Source: CAYMCO01 sp964388955
Lineage (GTDB): Bacteria > Chloroflexota > Anaerolineae > Anaerolineales > E44-bin32
DNA length: 64,000 nucleotides
Reading direction: 5' to 3'
Assembly (NCBI GenBank): GCA_964388955.1
Contig: CAYMCO010000013.1
Coordinates: 47,599-111,598 of the forward strand
The notes under the pieces are model-generated. The model saw nothing but the letters and a program-made list of their open reading frames with translations, did not search any database and was not told the DNA's origin. How positions within the stretch are numbered: the stretch's first letter is position 1; each line of letters opens with the position of its first letter. Shown piece by piece: positions 27,760-36,527 of this stretch. A program made the position numbers and the translations under genes.

Positions 27760-28554
27760 ATGCCCATCAGAATCCATTCCCGGCACGTATGCACCGCCCT
27801 CGCCTGTATGTTGTTCCTGAGCAGTTGTGCCCCTGCAGCCGAGCTGCCTCGGGGTTCGGGTGCCGTCTGGCATCTGGTGATCATCGGTGATTCTAGCATG
27901 TGGGAGTTGGGTGAGGCTTACGCTTCCCAGATTGAGAATGATGTGGGTGTTGATGTGGTTCTAGAGAGCTTCGTGCTGCCAAGCTTGAGCGCCGGAGAAG
28001 TTCTCGAGGCAATTAGAACCGGGAAATCAGCGAGATTCCTGTTAGAGGGATTGCCTGCCGCGCTCAAGGATGCTGAAGTCGTGGTCATGTTCGTCAACCC
28101 AGTAGATTCCGTCGATCCTGAGAAGCCACTGGATCTGGACGGATGCTTTGTTTCCAGCCCTCCAGGCCCTTGTGGCCCCGAAGCCTTCGAAAGATGGACA
28201 TCTGATTTGGAAGCAATATGGGCTGAAATCTTCGCACTTCGCAGTGGCCAACCAATCATCCTCCGAGCCACAGATCTTTACAATCCTCTTGTCAGCCCCT
28301 GGAACGAGCATGACGTATATGATGCCTGCACGGAGTGCTGGGAGAACATGTCGAACGCGGCCCGACTGGCAGCGGAGGCTTATGGAATACCATTCCTCAG
28401 CCGCCTGGATGCATTCGATGGTCCGAATCATGACGAAGATCCGAGGCAGAAGGGATATATAGTAAGCGATGGCGAGCATCCCTCTCGTCTCGCCGGCGAA
28501 TTTACCGCCGGGTTGCTAGCTGAGATGGGATATGAGCCGGTGCCCGAACCATGA
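27760..28554 (+). CDS. SGNH/GDSL-type hydrolase lipoprotein
   Basis: 264 aa. The signal peptide ends in lipobox LSSC (Cys23), so the protein is predicted to be an exported lipoprotein. The SGNH fold is indicated by block I IIGDSSMWELG (nucleophile Ser45) and, near the C-terminus, the block V-type SDGEHPS with Asp and His three residues apart. The Asn/Gly blocks are less clear (VVVMFVNPVDS is a candidate). Several cysteines (for example CFVSSPPGPC, CTECW) could form disulfides. GGAGGAAA six to seven bases upstream of ATG 27760 supports the start. Probably an esterase or acyl hydrolase at the cell surface; substrate unknown. Confidence 0.75.
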   Translation: MPIRIHSRHVCTALACMLFLSSCAPAAELPRGSGAVWHLVIIGDSSMWELGEAYASQIENDVGVDVVLESFVLPSLSAGEVLEAIRTGKSARFLLEGLPAALKDAEVVVMFVNPVDSVDPEKPLDLDGCFVSSPPGPCGPEAFERWTSDLEAIWAEIFALRSGQPIILRATDLYNPLVSPWNEHDVYDACTECWENMSNAARLAAEAYGIPFLSRLDAFDGPNHDEDPRQKGYIVSDGEHPSRLAGEFTAGLLAEMGYEPVPEP

Positions 28555-28835
28555 TCGCATGGTTGTCTCGTCCGCGACACTAGCGCGGGCCGAGAAAGTG
28601 AGGGGGGTGTAGAGAAGGCGCTATGCCGTGAAGAGAGGATATAGGCAAAATCACTGGTAGCCGCCTCTTCTGCATCACAGCTACTGCTGCCAGCCCACAA
28701 TATGGAAGATGCTTCGCTAGGGTTTAATTCATCTACGCCTCAGCCCTACGTAGCCTCACAGCAGACCAATTGCTCCTCAGTCAGAGAATGAGCCTGAGCA
28801 TGCTGTCTTTGCTTCCGGCTCCGGGCTCGCCAGTG

Positions 28836-29040
28836 GCCACTCGCGCGCCTGCCGGGTGATCGGACAACCACGTTCAACCCAGCGCTACCGAATGCGGAAA
28901 GCGGATAACGAAAAAATGCTCACTCAGTGTATCGTGGCACTGGCCAGTGAGTATGATCGCTACGGGTATCGGCGGGTGACTGTGTTACTGCGCCAGGAAG
29001 GCTGGCTAGTCAACCACAAGCGAGTAGAGCGCATCTGGGC
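28836..29040 (+). pseudogene. IS3-family OrfB, N-terminal fragment
   Basis: Translation HSRACRVIGQPRSTQRYRM, then ALASEYDRYGYRRVTVLLRQ, EGWLVNHKRVERIW is the HTH_21-type N-terminal region of IS3-family OrfB. The rve catalytic core that should follow after about 29040 is missing; the frame stops at 29060. No OrfA lies upstream. Together with the OrfA pieces at 1-232 and 35768-35902 and the OrfB C-terminal pieces at 33810-34040 and 35379-35582, this shows repeated decay of one IS3 type. Confidence 0.75.
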
Positions 29041-29304
29041 GACGTGCCAAAATCGAGCGTAGACTATGAGTGTATTTCCCCTTTCGGACTGAGCCTCCAC
29101 GGGTATTCGGCAGGATGTGATAGCCGAGAATTGTCAGCTGCCAAGTAAGGGTGCACCTCCCAATCGTGCCAGAATCAACCAAACCATCTGGATTTTGGGA
29201 GCTAATTGAAGGGCGAGCTTTTCTCATTAGAAAGCGAACGAGGTTGGTTTGCGTCTCATTCTCTCAAGTAACACTCTCTGGATAGAGTACTTGCGCCCTA
29301 CGCG

Positions 29305-30525
29305 TTAGGATATTGGTTTGGCAATCAAATCCTTCACAGATATGAACCCGACTTGTTTCCCGCTGTCGGTGATGACTATGTGACGGATGTGTTTGTCTGC
29401 CATTGTCCGATAAACTTCATAGACTGGTGTCGTGATATCCACTGAAATCAAAGGTGATGTCATGATTTGATCTGCCTTCATTACGGCCGGATCCTTCTCA
29501 AGGGACACGACCTTGCGGACGATATCTGCCTCACTAATAATACCCTTCGTGTTTCCTGGTTCCCCAACCAGAACGCTACCAGACCCTTGCTGCTTCATGA
29601 TCTGTACAACTTCTGCGACAGCAGTATTGGGGTCAACGATAGGTGGACCACTTGTCATTATCTTCCGCATGGGTTCAACAGCAGCGGGTCTCAGGAATAG
29701 GAACCAATGCACAATTCCAACGAAAATGGTGCCCCCAATAATGTTCCCGAAGGTAACAGGTAACAGGTTGTTCATAATGAACCCGTATATCGATAGGTTA
29801 TTCAGATTTGGAGCCCCGCCAAGTATCTCCTTGGCAGTAGCCAAGACCTGATGGTTCTGTTCCAGAAGAAGACCAGCTGGAATGAAGTACATATTGGCAA
29901 TAGAGTGTTCGAAACCCAAGGCAACGAAAGCAGTGATTGGGAATAGGATGGCTAGGATCTTATCCGTAACTGATCGCCCGCTGAAGCAAAGATACACTGC
30001 CAAACATACTAGAATATTGCAGAGGATCCCCCTTGATACTGCCTCAAGGAATGTCAGATTTACCTTTCCGTTCGCAATCATCAGCGCTTTCACACCAACA
30101 GATCCGCCTCCAGCTGTCCATTGCCCGCTCAGGAAAATCAAGAACACGACGATCATTGAGCCTACAAGGTTGCCCACAAAAACGATGCCCCAATTGTGTA
30201 GAAGCTGTCCGAAAGTTATCTTTCGACTGACGTAAGCCATCACAATCAGGTTGTTCCCGGTAAATAGCTCGGCACCAGTGATAATTACCAGAATCAAACC
30301 TAAACTGAAGACAAAACCACCAATAAGCTTAGTCATCCCATCACTCAATGTAGAGTCATGGATTACATACGTAAAGAACGCGGCCCCCAAACCAATAAAC
30401 AGCCCGGCCATCATGGCAAGTGTAAAAGTAGAGAGGAAATCTCTATTGCCTTTCGCAATCCCTGCCTCCTCTACACGTACAGCCATCTGGGCTGGAACAT
30501 AGGCATCAATATCAAATTGCGCCAT
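29305..30525 (-). CDS. FNT channel (formate/nitrite) fused to CBS pair
   Basis: 406 aa from ATG 30525 (GGAG six bases upstream; an ATG four codons earlier has no usable spacing). Residues about 20-285 are a formate/nitrite transporter: TGAELFTGNN, then GFEHSIANMYFIPAG carrying the pore His and family signature, with six membrane segments. Residues about 290-405 form two CBS motifs (IMTSGPPIVDPNTAVAEVV, then DQIMTSPLISVDITTPVYEV and RHIVITDSGKQVGFISVKDL). FNT proteins pass formate, nitrite or hydrosulfide as pentamers. A C-terminal CBS pair suggests gating by adenine nucleotides. It could serve the formate dehydrogenase encoded at 48-53 kb, though it lies in the mobile element and alone. Confidence 0.9.
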   Translation of the reverse strand: MAQFDIDAYVPAQMAVRVEEAGIAKGNRDFLSTFTLAMMAGLFIGLGAAFFTYVIHDSTLSDGMTKLIGGFVFSLGLILVIITGAELFTGNNLIVMAYVSRKITFGQLLHNWGIVFVGNLVGSMIVVFLIFLSGQWTAGGGSVGVKALMIANGKVNLTFLEAVSRGILCNILVCLAVYLCFSGRSVTDKILAILFPITAFVALGFEHSIANMYFIPAGLLLEQNHQVLATAKEILGGAPNLNNLSIYGFIMNNLLPVTFGNIIGGTIFVGIVHWFLFLRPAAVEPMRKIMTSGPPIVDPNTAVAEVVQIMKQQGSGSVLVGEPGNTKGIISEADIVRKVVSLEKDPAVMKADQIMTSPLISVDITTPVYEVYRTMADKHIRHIVITDSGKQVGFISVKDLIAKPIS

Positions 30526-31138
30526 TTGAATCTCCATTCCTCTAAATTTCTGAAAGGGTTTCCTGAGGTTGTTGCTAGTCTATCCTACAATGTGCTGGGG
30601 AGAAACCCACGCTGGATCTGTTCATTCTCTGCAGCACCAAGAGGTCGACCACAAGAAGCGATTTACCAATGCACGTGCCGGGACAGATTAGGCATGCCTA
30701 AGGGAGCCATCAGTACTATAATTGCTCTAGAATTAGCATAGCATTAGTGCGGCTTGCTGGATAGGCGCATCCGGGAAGGATCCAGAACCGAATCCAGTGC
30801 AGGACTTCCCATCCTGCGCCATGAGTGATGTAGTCGCAGGCAAGCAAAGCAGGAGAGGGAAGTAGCCAAGCTGGGCTGTGACACTTGAGGCTGGTGACGC
30901 GGTTCCATTGCTCTAAGGACGAGCATGCGCGAACAGCGGATAGGGAGGCAAGATCTGCATCGCAGGCTCTCCGATCTAGAGCAGGAGATGACTGCCCATA
31001 TATCTGTGGATCGACCGTCATTCCAACCGGGAAAGCCTGCCAGCCCTTGGGCAGAATTGCAGGGCGCAAGCTGTGCCGCGATCCCAGGCCATGAGAACAG
31101 GTAGCGGCGGGGCACGGCTGGCTCCGGAGCCGATCGAC
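30526..31138. other. Long intergenic region before the Tad-like genes
   Basis: About 600 bp without a gene I can support. Overlapping frames on both strands are open by chance and resemble nothing I recognise. A TATAAT at 30717-30722 is a -10 candidate, but the sequence 17 bases upstream is not a good -35. Confidence 0.35.
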
Positions 31139-31674
31139 ATGTTGGAGATAGACGTGGCACAAGAAGACAGAAATAGGAGCCTGAGAGTATCCCCCCAATC
31201 GCAGCGGCACTCCGGTCAGGGACTCGTTGAACTCGCGCTCACGCTGCCAGTCATGCTTTTCATGATGCTGGCGCTCATCGATTTTGCCCTTCTGATGGTT
31301 GCGGATAGCTCTCTCTCAACCGCGAGCCGAGATGCCGCACGCTATGCCGCATCGGCAGGTGAGACAGCATCTGGGATATTCCATTTCCAGGATTGCACTG
31401 GCATCCGCGATAGGGCAAGGGCGTTGACACTCTTCGCGCTTCCAGTCATCGCGATCGAATACGATCCTGATGGGCCGGGCCCCTGCCAGCGGCCGAATAT
31501 TGCCAGCCTGAGAAGGGCGTTGACCCTATTGATGTTTCCCTCGCAGGGCAGATAACTGTGCATTTGCACTCATTGTATGAGCCGCTGGTATCCCAGATCT
31601 TCTTCAAATTGCCATCCATTCCCTTGATTTTGGAAACATCCCGAACCGTAGTCATGAACGTGTATATCAAATAG
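31139..31674 (+). pseudogene. TadE-like pilus assembly gene with frameshift
   Basis: The N-terminal part is TadE-like: SGQGLVELALTLPVMLFMML, then DAARYAASAGE, with a single membrane helix. The frame as given runs to 31555 with an unrelated tail after DPDGPG. One frame over, the missing C-terminal half is intact: GVDPIDVSLAGQITVHL, then YEPLVSQIFFKLPSIPL, ending at TAG 31672-31674. Adding a single C to the CCCC run at 31480-31483 restores one continuous TadE of about 178 aa. So this is either a genuine one-base deletion or a sequencing error in a homopolymer. The start is uncertain (ATG 31091 is also in frame). Confidence 0.75.
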
Positions 31675-31707
31675 CGGAGGATCAACGAATCTACACAGGG
31701 GCTTGAG

Positions 31708-32187
31708 ATGCTGAGCATTACACATAGGACTCTGAAAGGATCGGGGGCTCTAGGGCGGACCAGACGAAGCGGTGCTTGCGCCCGGTCATTTCTTCCCGCA
31801 GAGCGAGGGCAGAACCTGGTGGGATTTTCCGCAGCCATGATGGTCGTTTTGGTCTTGTTGTCTGGGGTGCTTGATCTTGGCAGACTCTATACCAGCCTCC
31901 TCTCTTTGCGAGACGCCGCTCAAGAGGGAGCCAGTTATGCATCAATAGCTCCAACCTCGCTGCATGAAATACAGGAGAGGGTACGCCAGACATCCAGTGA
32001 TCCGATTGACTTCGCTGCGTTTGCCGATTCTCAAATTGAAGTACAAGTCACTGGCCCGGCATGCTCTGGAAACTGCGTCACTGTCCGGCTCAGATATGAT
32101 TTCCATTTCATCGCTCCGTTTATCCATGGCATTACCATCCCGCTTTCAGCGGAAGCAACGGACACAATCCTTACGCCACCATGCTGA
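31708..32187 (+). CDS. TadE-like membrane protein
   Basis: 159 aa. After a basic N-terminal segment comes the TadE/TadG signature: ERGQNLVGFSAAMMVVLVLL, then LDLGRLYTSLLSLRDAAQEG. This is one membrane helix followed by an exported domain ending in FIHGITIPLSAEATDTIL. Two cysteines (ACSGNC) may form a disulfide. TadE proteins are minor pilins or assembly proteins of Flp/Tad pili. ATG 31708 has AGGGG seven bases upstream. It sits between another TadE-like and a TadG-like gene. No other tad genes (ATPase, secretin, prepilin) are in the window. Confidence 0.78.
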   Translation: MLSITHRTLKGSGALGRTRRSGACARSFLPAERGQNLVGFSAAMMVVLVLLSGVLDLGRLYTSLLSLRDAAQEGASYASIAPTSLHEIQERVRQTSSDPIDFAAFADSQIEVQVTGPACSGNCVTVRLRYDFHFIAPFIHGITIPLSAEATDTILTPPC

Positions 32188-32218
32188 GATCAGGAGCCCT
32201 GGAGGAACATGCTTTGCC

Positions 32219-33541
32219 ATGAACACCAGAGTGAGCGAGAGGAGTCACCAATCGGGGCAGATCATCGTCCTACTGGCGATGGCCTCGATTGCCCTATTCG
32301 GGTTTGCGGCATTGGCGATTGATGGAGGTGCAGTCTATGCGGAACGACGCAGGTTGCAGAACACGGCCGATGCGGCTGCGCTGGCAGCAGCTCTTGCGAA
32401 GATCAATGGGCAGGACTTATCCGCTGCCGCTTTCGACAGAATGGCCAGCAATGGATATCCGACCTCCCCTGGGGCATGCGATCCGGCTGGAGCTGATTGC
32501 GTGCTCGGGGGAGGCTCATCTTGGCAAGCCGTCGTGAGCAATCCACCCAGGGGGGGCGAGTACGCCGGACGCGCGTCCCATATCCGCGTTGAAATGACCT
32601 CCGATGTGCAGACATCTTTTGCTCAGCTTGTTCTCAACGGTCCGTTGACTACAACTGTTGAGGCCGTTGCCGAAACGCTGCCTCGCCAGAACATCTCCCC
32701 CGGCAACGCAATCCATGCCGCATCGGAGCACGGATGCAAGGCCCTCTGGTTTGCTGGCACGTCCGATACCACCGTAGATGGCGGGGATGTATTTTCGAAC
32801 TCGGATGCGTACCCAACGGATTGCCAATCAGGGAGGCAGGATGGATCAGCAAGAGTGATTGTTGGGCCAGCTCCTCATAGCGTTCGAGTGGTCGGGACAT
32901 TTGGGGGAGGGGGCAGTGGAGGTGTGAGCCCGCCCCCTATTGAGGGTGTGCCAACCCAGGATCTTCCCCCTGTTCCGGTCCCGGACTGTTCTTCACTTGC
33001 GGATTTCGGCCCAATTTCAATTGGTTCTCATGCAACAACCACGCTTCAGCCCGGGAAATATCAAAGCGTCTCGTTCGGCTCAGGTGCCACGATCACTATG
33101 AATGCGGGGATGTATTGCATTTATGGCCTCGATGGTTTCAAGGGGTCAGGCGGAACCCTGACCGGCGCTGGCATAATGATATATCTGCAACAAGGCGACT
33201 TCGATCTCGGGGGAAATTCGACGGTTCATCTGGGAGCAGAGCAGAGTAGCGGCGTTCTCGTCGACCCCTCGCACAGTGACTGGAAGGGGATGTTGATCTA
33301 TGCAGATCCCTACTACAACTCTCAACCCATTATCATAACAGGAACGTCAGATTCCACCTATTTAGGAACAATATTCGCCATCTCATCCGAGTGCTCGTTG
33401 AGAGGGACGGGAGATGGGCTGGGGCTGAACTCGCAAGTGATCTGTGACACGGTGAAAATGTCCGGCACCGCAGCCATCGATATCAATTACAACGCTGGCG
33501 AGAATTTCGATATGCCGCCTGCACTTAGCCTGACAAAGTGA
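32219..33541 (+). CDS. TadG-like protein with polymer-forming C-terminal domain
   Basis: 440 aa. The N-terminus is the TadG-type anchor: SGQIIVLLAMASIALFGFAA, then IDGGAVYAERRRLQNTADAA. The C-terminal half (about 240-430) is Gly/Ser/Thr-rich with repeated short strands (GSHATTTLQPGKYQSVSFGS, GATITMNAGMYCIYGLDGF, GGNSTVHLGAEQSSGVLV), giving a beta-helix-like pattern as in surface adhesins. I chose ATG 32219, preceded by GGAGGA, over the longer open frame from 31964, which overlaps the upstream gene. It probably works with the two upstream TadE-like proteins in a surface structure. Confidence 0.75.
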   Translation: MNTRVSERSHQSGQIIVLLAMASIALFGFAALAIDGGAVYAERRRLQNTADAAALAAALAKINGQDLSAAAFDRMASNGYPTSPGACDPAGADCVLGGGSSWQAVVSNPPRGGEYAGRASHIRVEMTSDVQTSFAQLVLNGPLTTTVEAVAETLPRQNISPGNAIHAASEHGCKALWFAGTSDTTVDGGDVFSNSDAYPTDCQSGRQDGSARVIVGPAPHSVRVVGTFGGGGSGGVSPPPIEGVPTQDLPPVPVPDCSSLADFGPISIGSHATTTLQPGKYQSVSFGSGATITMNAGMYCIYGLDGFKGSGGTLTGAGIMIYLQQGDFDLGGNSTVHLGAEQSSGVLVDPSHSDWKGMLIYADPYYNSQPIIITGTSDSTYLGTIFAISSECSLRGTGDGLGLNSQVICDTVKMSGTAAIDINYNAGENFDMPPALSLTK

Positions 33542-33809
33542 TTTGCGCACAAGTGGGAGGCGTGTGCGCTTGCCTGGGCCCATGAACCTCAATCTCACAC
33601 TTGCAGAGTCTCGAGTTCAGCCACCATCGATCTGCCAAGAACCCCGGTGAAGATGTGTTCCAAGGTTGCTTGAGCCCTCTTCTCTAGCCAATCTTACTTT
33701 TCTTTGGCCGTTACTCCAAATGTCTCTACGTTCCCCTCAACGGACAACAGAAAAGAGTCCTTCATCTTGGGGTGAAACTGCTTGTACGCCTTCTTCCGAC
33801 GAAGTTGAT

Positions 33810-34040
33810 TTAAGACGCCATGCGATGCATTTGAGAATGTTCGTCCTGAGAGCATATGGGACATAATTGCGTGCTTGCTAAGAAGATATTCCTCCCTCTG
33901 CGTTAATGGCCATGGCCAGTGGCCATGGGCGCCGATGTTCCATTTCCTCCGATGTCTCAAGGTTGCTCGCTTGATCTCCTCCCTTCTGGCTTGGATCTTC
34001 CTGGGATATTTGCGACGTTCATCGACAGTCATTCTCCTAT
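33810..34040 (-). pseudogene. IS3-family OrfB C-terminal remnant (copy 1)
   Basis: The minus strand encodes RKIQARREEIKRATLRHRRK, the C-terminal tail of IS3-family OrfB, followed by the old IS right end (GGCCACTGGCCATGGCCATT, then ATTATGTCCCATATGCTCTC). The stretch at about 33817-34015 is an imperfect direct repeat of 35290-35500. A frame covering it (33694-34086) is open for 130 aa, but its upstream part is a degraded version of the same OrfB region. I do not take it as a gene. Confidence 0.6.
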
Positions 34041-34331
34041 AGGCAGACATGATTCCCTCGGCAGCATTTTCATTTGAGAGAACCATCGATCAGGTAGGTT
34101 CGATTAGTCCGTTCCATACAGGACTTTCATCCGCATGTTTCTACTGGCTAGCAGGCCATACAGCAAATGCATGTGTGCTCGAATGACCATTGCATCTGAA
34201 TTTGGTTTTCAATTGGCATGAGGTATCATTCTACCTCAGACAGCTAATGGGACTTATCCTTGCATAATCTGCTTGAGCAAATATCCCTGATGGAGCTTTT
34301 GCATCCTACGCCTTATAAGAGGAATTGAATC
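34041..34331. other. Non-coding, AT-rich
   Basis: Nothing recognisable between the IS remnant and the DUF6282 gene. It presumably holds that gene's promoter; no clear -35/-10 pair was seen. Confidence 0.3.
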
Positions 34332-35213
34332 ATGTCAAGAGATCGCGATTTGATGCACGCTGCAATTGATCTGCATTGTCATACGTCCCCGGCCATTTTC
34401 AATCGTCTACTGGACGATGTGCAATTGGCCAGAGTCGCAGTTGATTACGATATGCGGGGGGTTGTGTTGAAAGACCACGATATGATCACCTGTGGCAGGG
34501 CGTACTATGCGAACAAACTCGTTCCTGGTGTCAAAAGCATCGGTTCTGTGATTCTCAATCGATCGATTGGGGGGTTGAATCCATACGTTGTTGACGCAGC
34601 GATTATTTATGGTGCCAAGATGGTGTTCATGCCAACCAATCACTCTAGATGGCACGAAGGTTATTTTAAGACCTCGGACTATCCCGGTCTCAAGCGTGCC
34701 AGCAAACAGCTCAGTGGCGAGGGAATCACCATTCTTGATGAAAATGGCAAAGTGAAACCTGAAGTGCTGAAGATTCTTGATCTAATAGCTGAGGCAGATA
34801 TCTGCCTGGGTACCGGCCACCTCTCCCGCGAGGAAATCTTTGCACTCGTGGACGAGGCTGTAAAACGTAATGTGACTAAGATTTCAGTCACACACGCAAA
34901 CTGGGCGTTGACGAAACTATCTCTGGATGATCAGAAGAAGCTGATGGCCAAAGGGGCATATATCGAATATGTCGCCTTGACCCTTCTCTCTCCAGTCTTT
35001 CATGAGCAACAACTTTCAGAATTTTGCGAGTGGATCATGGAATTCAAAGGTGAGCAGCTTACCTTAGGATCTGATTTGGGACAAGTCTACGGTCCGCCGG
35101 CACCGGAAGGTATTCGGATGGTAGTTGCAGCATTTCTCCAAGAAGGGGTACCTGAAGAGTATGTGGCAAAAATGCTGCAGGACAACCCTGCCAAGTTGAT
35201 GAATATGAGTTAG
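34332..35213 (+). CDS. DUF6282 family, putative metal-dependent hydrolase
   Basis: 293 aa. The N-terminal motif AAIDLHCHTSPAIF (HxH-type) and the later GTGHLSREE and SVTHANWALTKLS motifs fit a TIM-barrel amidohydrolase-like fold (DUF6282). The metal ligands would be the two His of LHCHT, later His residues (TNHSRWHEG) and Asp of GSDLGQ. The reaction is unknown. GAGGAATTGAATC before ATG 34332 gives the start. The gene stands alone, with two IS3 right-end remnants lying in the same orientation on either side (33.8-34.0 and 35.3-35.6 kb). Base composition is AT-richer than the chromosome flanks. Confidence 0.75.
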   Translation: MSRDRDLMHAAIDLHCHTSPAIFNRLLDDVQLARVAVDYDMRGVVLKDHDMITCGRAYYANKLVPGVKSIGSVILNRSIGGLNPYVVDAAIIYGAKMVFMPTNHSRWHEGYFKTSDYPGLKRASKQLSGEGITILDENGKVKPEVLKILDLIAEADICLGTGHLSREEIFALVDEAVKRNVTKISVTHANWALTKLSLDDQKKLMAKGAYIEYVALTLLSPVFHEQQLSEFCEWIMEFKGEQLTLGSDLGQVYGPPAPEGIRMVVAAFLQEGVPEEYVAKMLQDNPAKLMNMS

Positions 35214-35378
35214 AAGTAATTGCCTTTAGACAACTCACCGATCTTGTCGGGGGGTGTGGTGCTCGAGAATAGGGACCCATCAAGTAATAGTGCACATGCG
35301 ATATGTCCTAGAATGTATGTTCTCAGAGCATTTGGGACATAATTGAGCGATCAATAAGCAAGTATGTTCCCCTTTGCA

Positions 35379-35582
35379 CTAATGGTCCACGACCAATGTC
35401 CATGGAACCCCCGGGTTCCATCTTCTTCGGTGTCTTGGCGTTGCTCGCTTGATCTCCTCCCCTCTCGCCTGGATCTTCTTCTCTCTCCCAAAGTAGACAT
35501 CTTCTGGCGTGAGATTGTCAAGCGATGCGTGGTGGTGTTTTACGGTGCAGTCCGCGACAGATTCGCGAATCCACTCTTTGAG
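35379..35582 (-). pseudogene. IS3-family OrfB C-terminal remnant (copy 2)
   Basis: The minus strand reads LKEWIRESVADCTVKHHHAS, LDNLTPEDVYFGREKKIQ, then IKRATPRHRRRWN and a stop at 35381-35379. The LDNLTPEDVYFGR motif is the C-terminal signature of IS3-family OrfB. The continuation to about 35290 matches the IS right end seen at 33.8-34.0 kb. It has no catalytic core. Confidence 0.72.
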
Positions 35583-35767
35583 TTTACAGGGCGATCATCG
35601 CATTGCGGGTGGTTATGCTTAAGATTGCCATCGGCGTGCTGAACAAGCTAACTGGCCTCTATTGGCAGAGATACTAATTCATGTAGGGTGTTGCGTGTCA
35701 AAGCTTGTGAGACAAGTCAGGGCGTAGAATTAGGAGAGGCTTTCCCGGCATTTTGGAGGAGAACGCT

Positions 35768-35902
35768 ATGTCGAAGAAGGCATCTGCCGACGCGACGGTT
35801 CGCAATATCCGGCGCAAGATGCACAAGAAACAGTCTGATGAAGAGAAGATCCCCTCGATTGAGAGCAATGCGGCTCGGCAAAATTCGAGTAGTCTAAGCT
35901 GA
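35768..35902 (+). pseudogene. IS3-family OrfA N-terminal remnant
   Basis: ATG 35768 (GGAGGAGAACGCT upstream) opens MSKKASADATVRNIRRKM, a typical OrfA N-terminus. It loses similarity after HKKQSDEEK and stops at 35902. Its sequence and 5' flank match the remnant at 1-232. It points away from the OrfB remnant at 35379-35582, so the two pieces come from different copies. Confidence 0.7.
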
Positions 35903-36498
35903 CCCGAAGTTCTTCGGCCGCAGCTCGATCACTTCTCGTCTGGATCACAGGTCCCCACGTGGAGGGGGAGCAACGAGTGTCCTATCCGTAGGTGCCGGCA
36001 TTCCTCCTGTTTGACGTCAACTATTCTTTCCCATTAACGACAATTAGATTTCCCGTTTCGTGCAGTTGAGTCTGCTCTATGCCAGCTCCTCTTCCCTCCG
36101 CCCACATCTGGCAATCCCTCAGCCGAATTCACTACTGCGTTTGATTATCAGCGTTAGCGGCACCACCGAATGATGCAATGTCTTCAATCAAACGCAACCA
36201 TACGCCGGAGCAACAGCCCAAAGGTTGAACTTGTTCGTCAGTGTGGATCGAGCGCGTAGGTGCCGATCAGGACTCTATCGTCTCGCTCCAGAGTACCTGA
36301 TGACGTAATCATCCTTCCCAATGGCAAATTGAGGGTCTGGCTGATCAAGGCTATAGACCTCAATGCCGTACACCCCTCTCAACGACGGGGATCTGTGTTC
36401 TAACTTTCGTCGCGCTTGGGAAGAGTGTATCTTCCGGGCGCTCGGCTTCACAGCAGCTCATCAGCACTTATGTAAACCCATTCTCGATATTCATTGCA
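35903..36498. other. Non-coding right interior of the element
   Basis: No gene supported. A 14-bp palindrome CCGAAG-TT-CTTCGG lies at 35904-35917 just after the OrfA remnant. A short minus-strand stretch at about 36270-36360 (SLDQPDPQFAIGKDDYVIRY) looks coding-like but has no start and no relatives I know. A subterminal TIR-like motif lies at 36479-36487. Confidence 0.35.
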
Positions 36499-36526
36499 CC
36501 AGTCTCACTATATTCGACATCCTACA
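36499..36526 (-). repeat. Right terminal inverted repeat
   Basis: Reversed copy of the left repeat, ending ATTCGACATCCTACA on the plus strand and followed immediately by ATCAC (36527-36531), identical to the 5-mer outside the left repeat. Confidence 0.75.
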
Positions 36527-36527
36527 A

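Larger units (their letters stand above)
23446..36526. mobile_element. 13.1-kb TIR/TSD-bounded element without transposase
   Basis: Both ends carry a 28-bp inverted repeat starting TGTAGGAT and ending TGAGACTGG (23446-23473 and, reversed, 36499-36526) with 26 of 28 positions identical. Directly outside both is the same 5-mer ATCAC (23441-23445 and 36527-36531), which fits a 5-bp target duplication. Inside the left end are further TGAGACTGG-like motifs (23508-23516, 23530-23538, 23561-23569); inside the right end is CGAGAATGG (reverse strand, 36479-36487). TGT...ACA ends, a 5-bp duplication and repeated subterminal sites recall Tn7/Tn5053/Mu-like or IS481-like DDE elements. No intact transposase lies inside, so it is defective or moved in trans. 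Cargo: MFS, M20 hydrolase, SGNH lipoprotein, FNT-CBS, Tad-like genes, DUF6282. Confidence 0.7.

Noticed and set aside
30582..30589. Another ATCCTACA end-like octamer
   Set aside because: The adjoining bases do not match the terminal repeat; probably chance.
31964..32218. Longer start for the TadG-like gene
   Set aside because: It would overlap most of the upstream TadE-like gene. ATG 32219 has a ribosome-binding site and starts just before the membrane anchor.
33694..34086. 130-aa minus-strand frame as a small gene
   Set aside because: Its core is the IS3 OrfB tail plus the non-coding IS end, repeated in degraded form at 35.3 kb.
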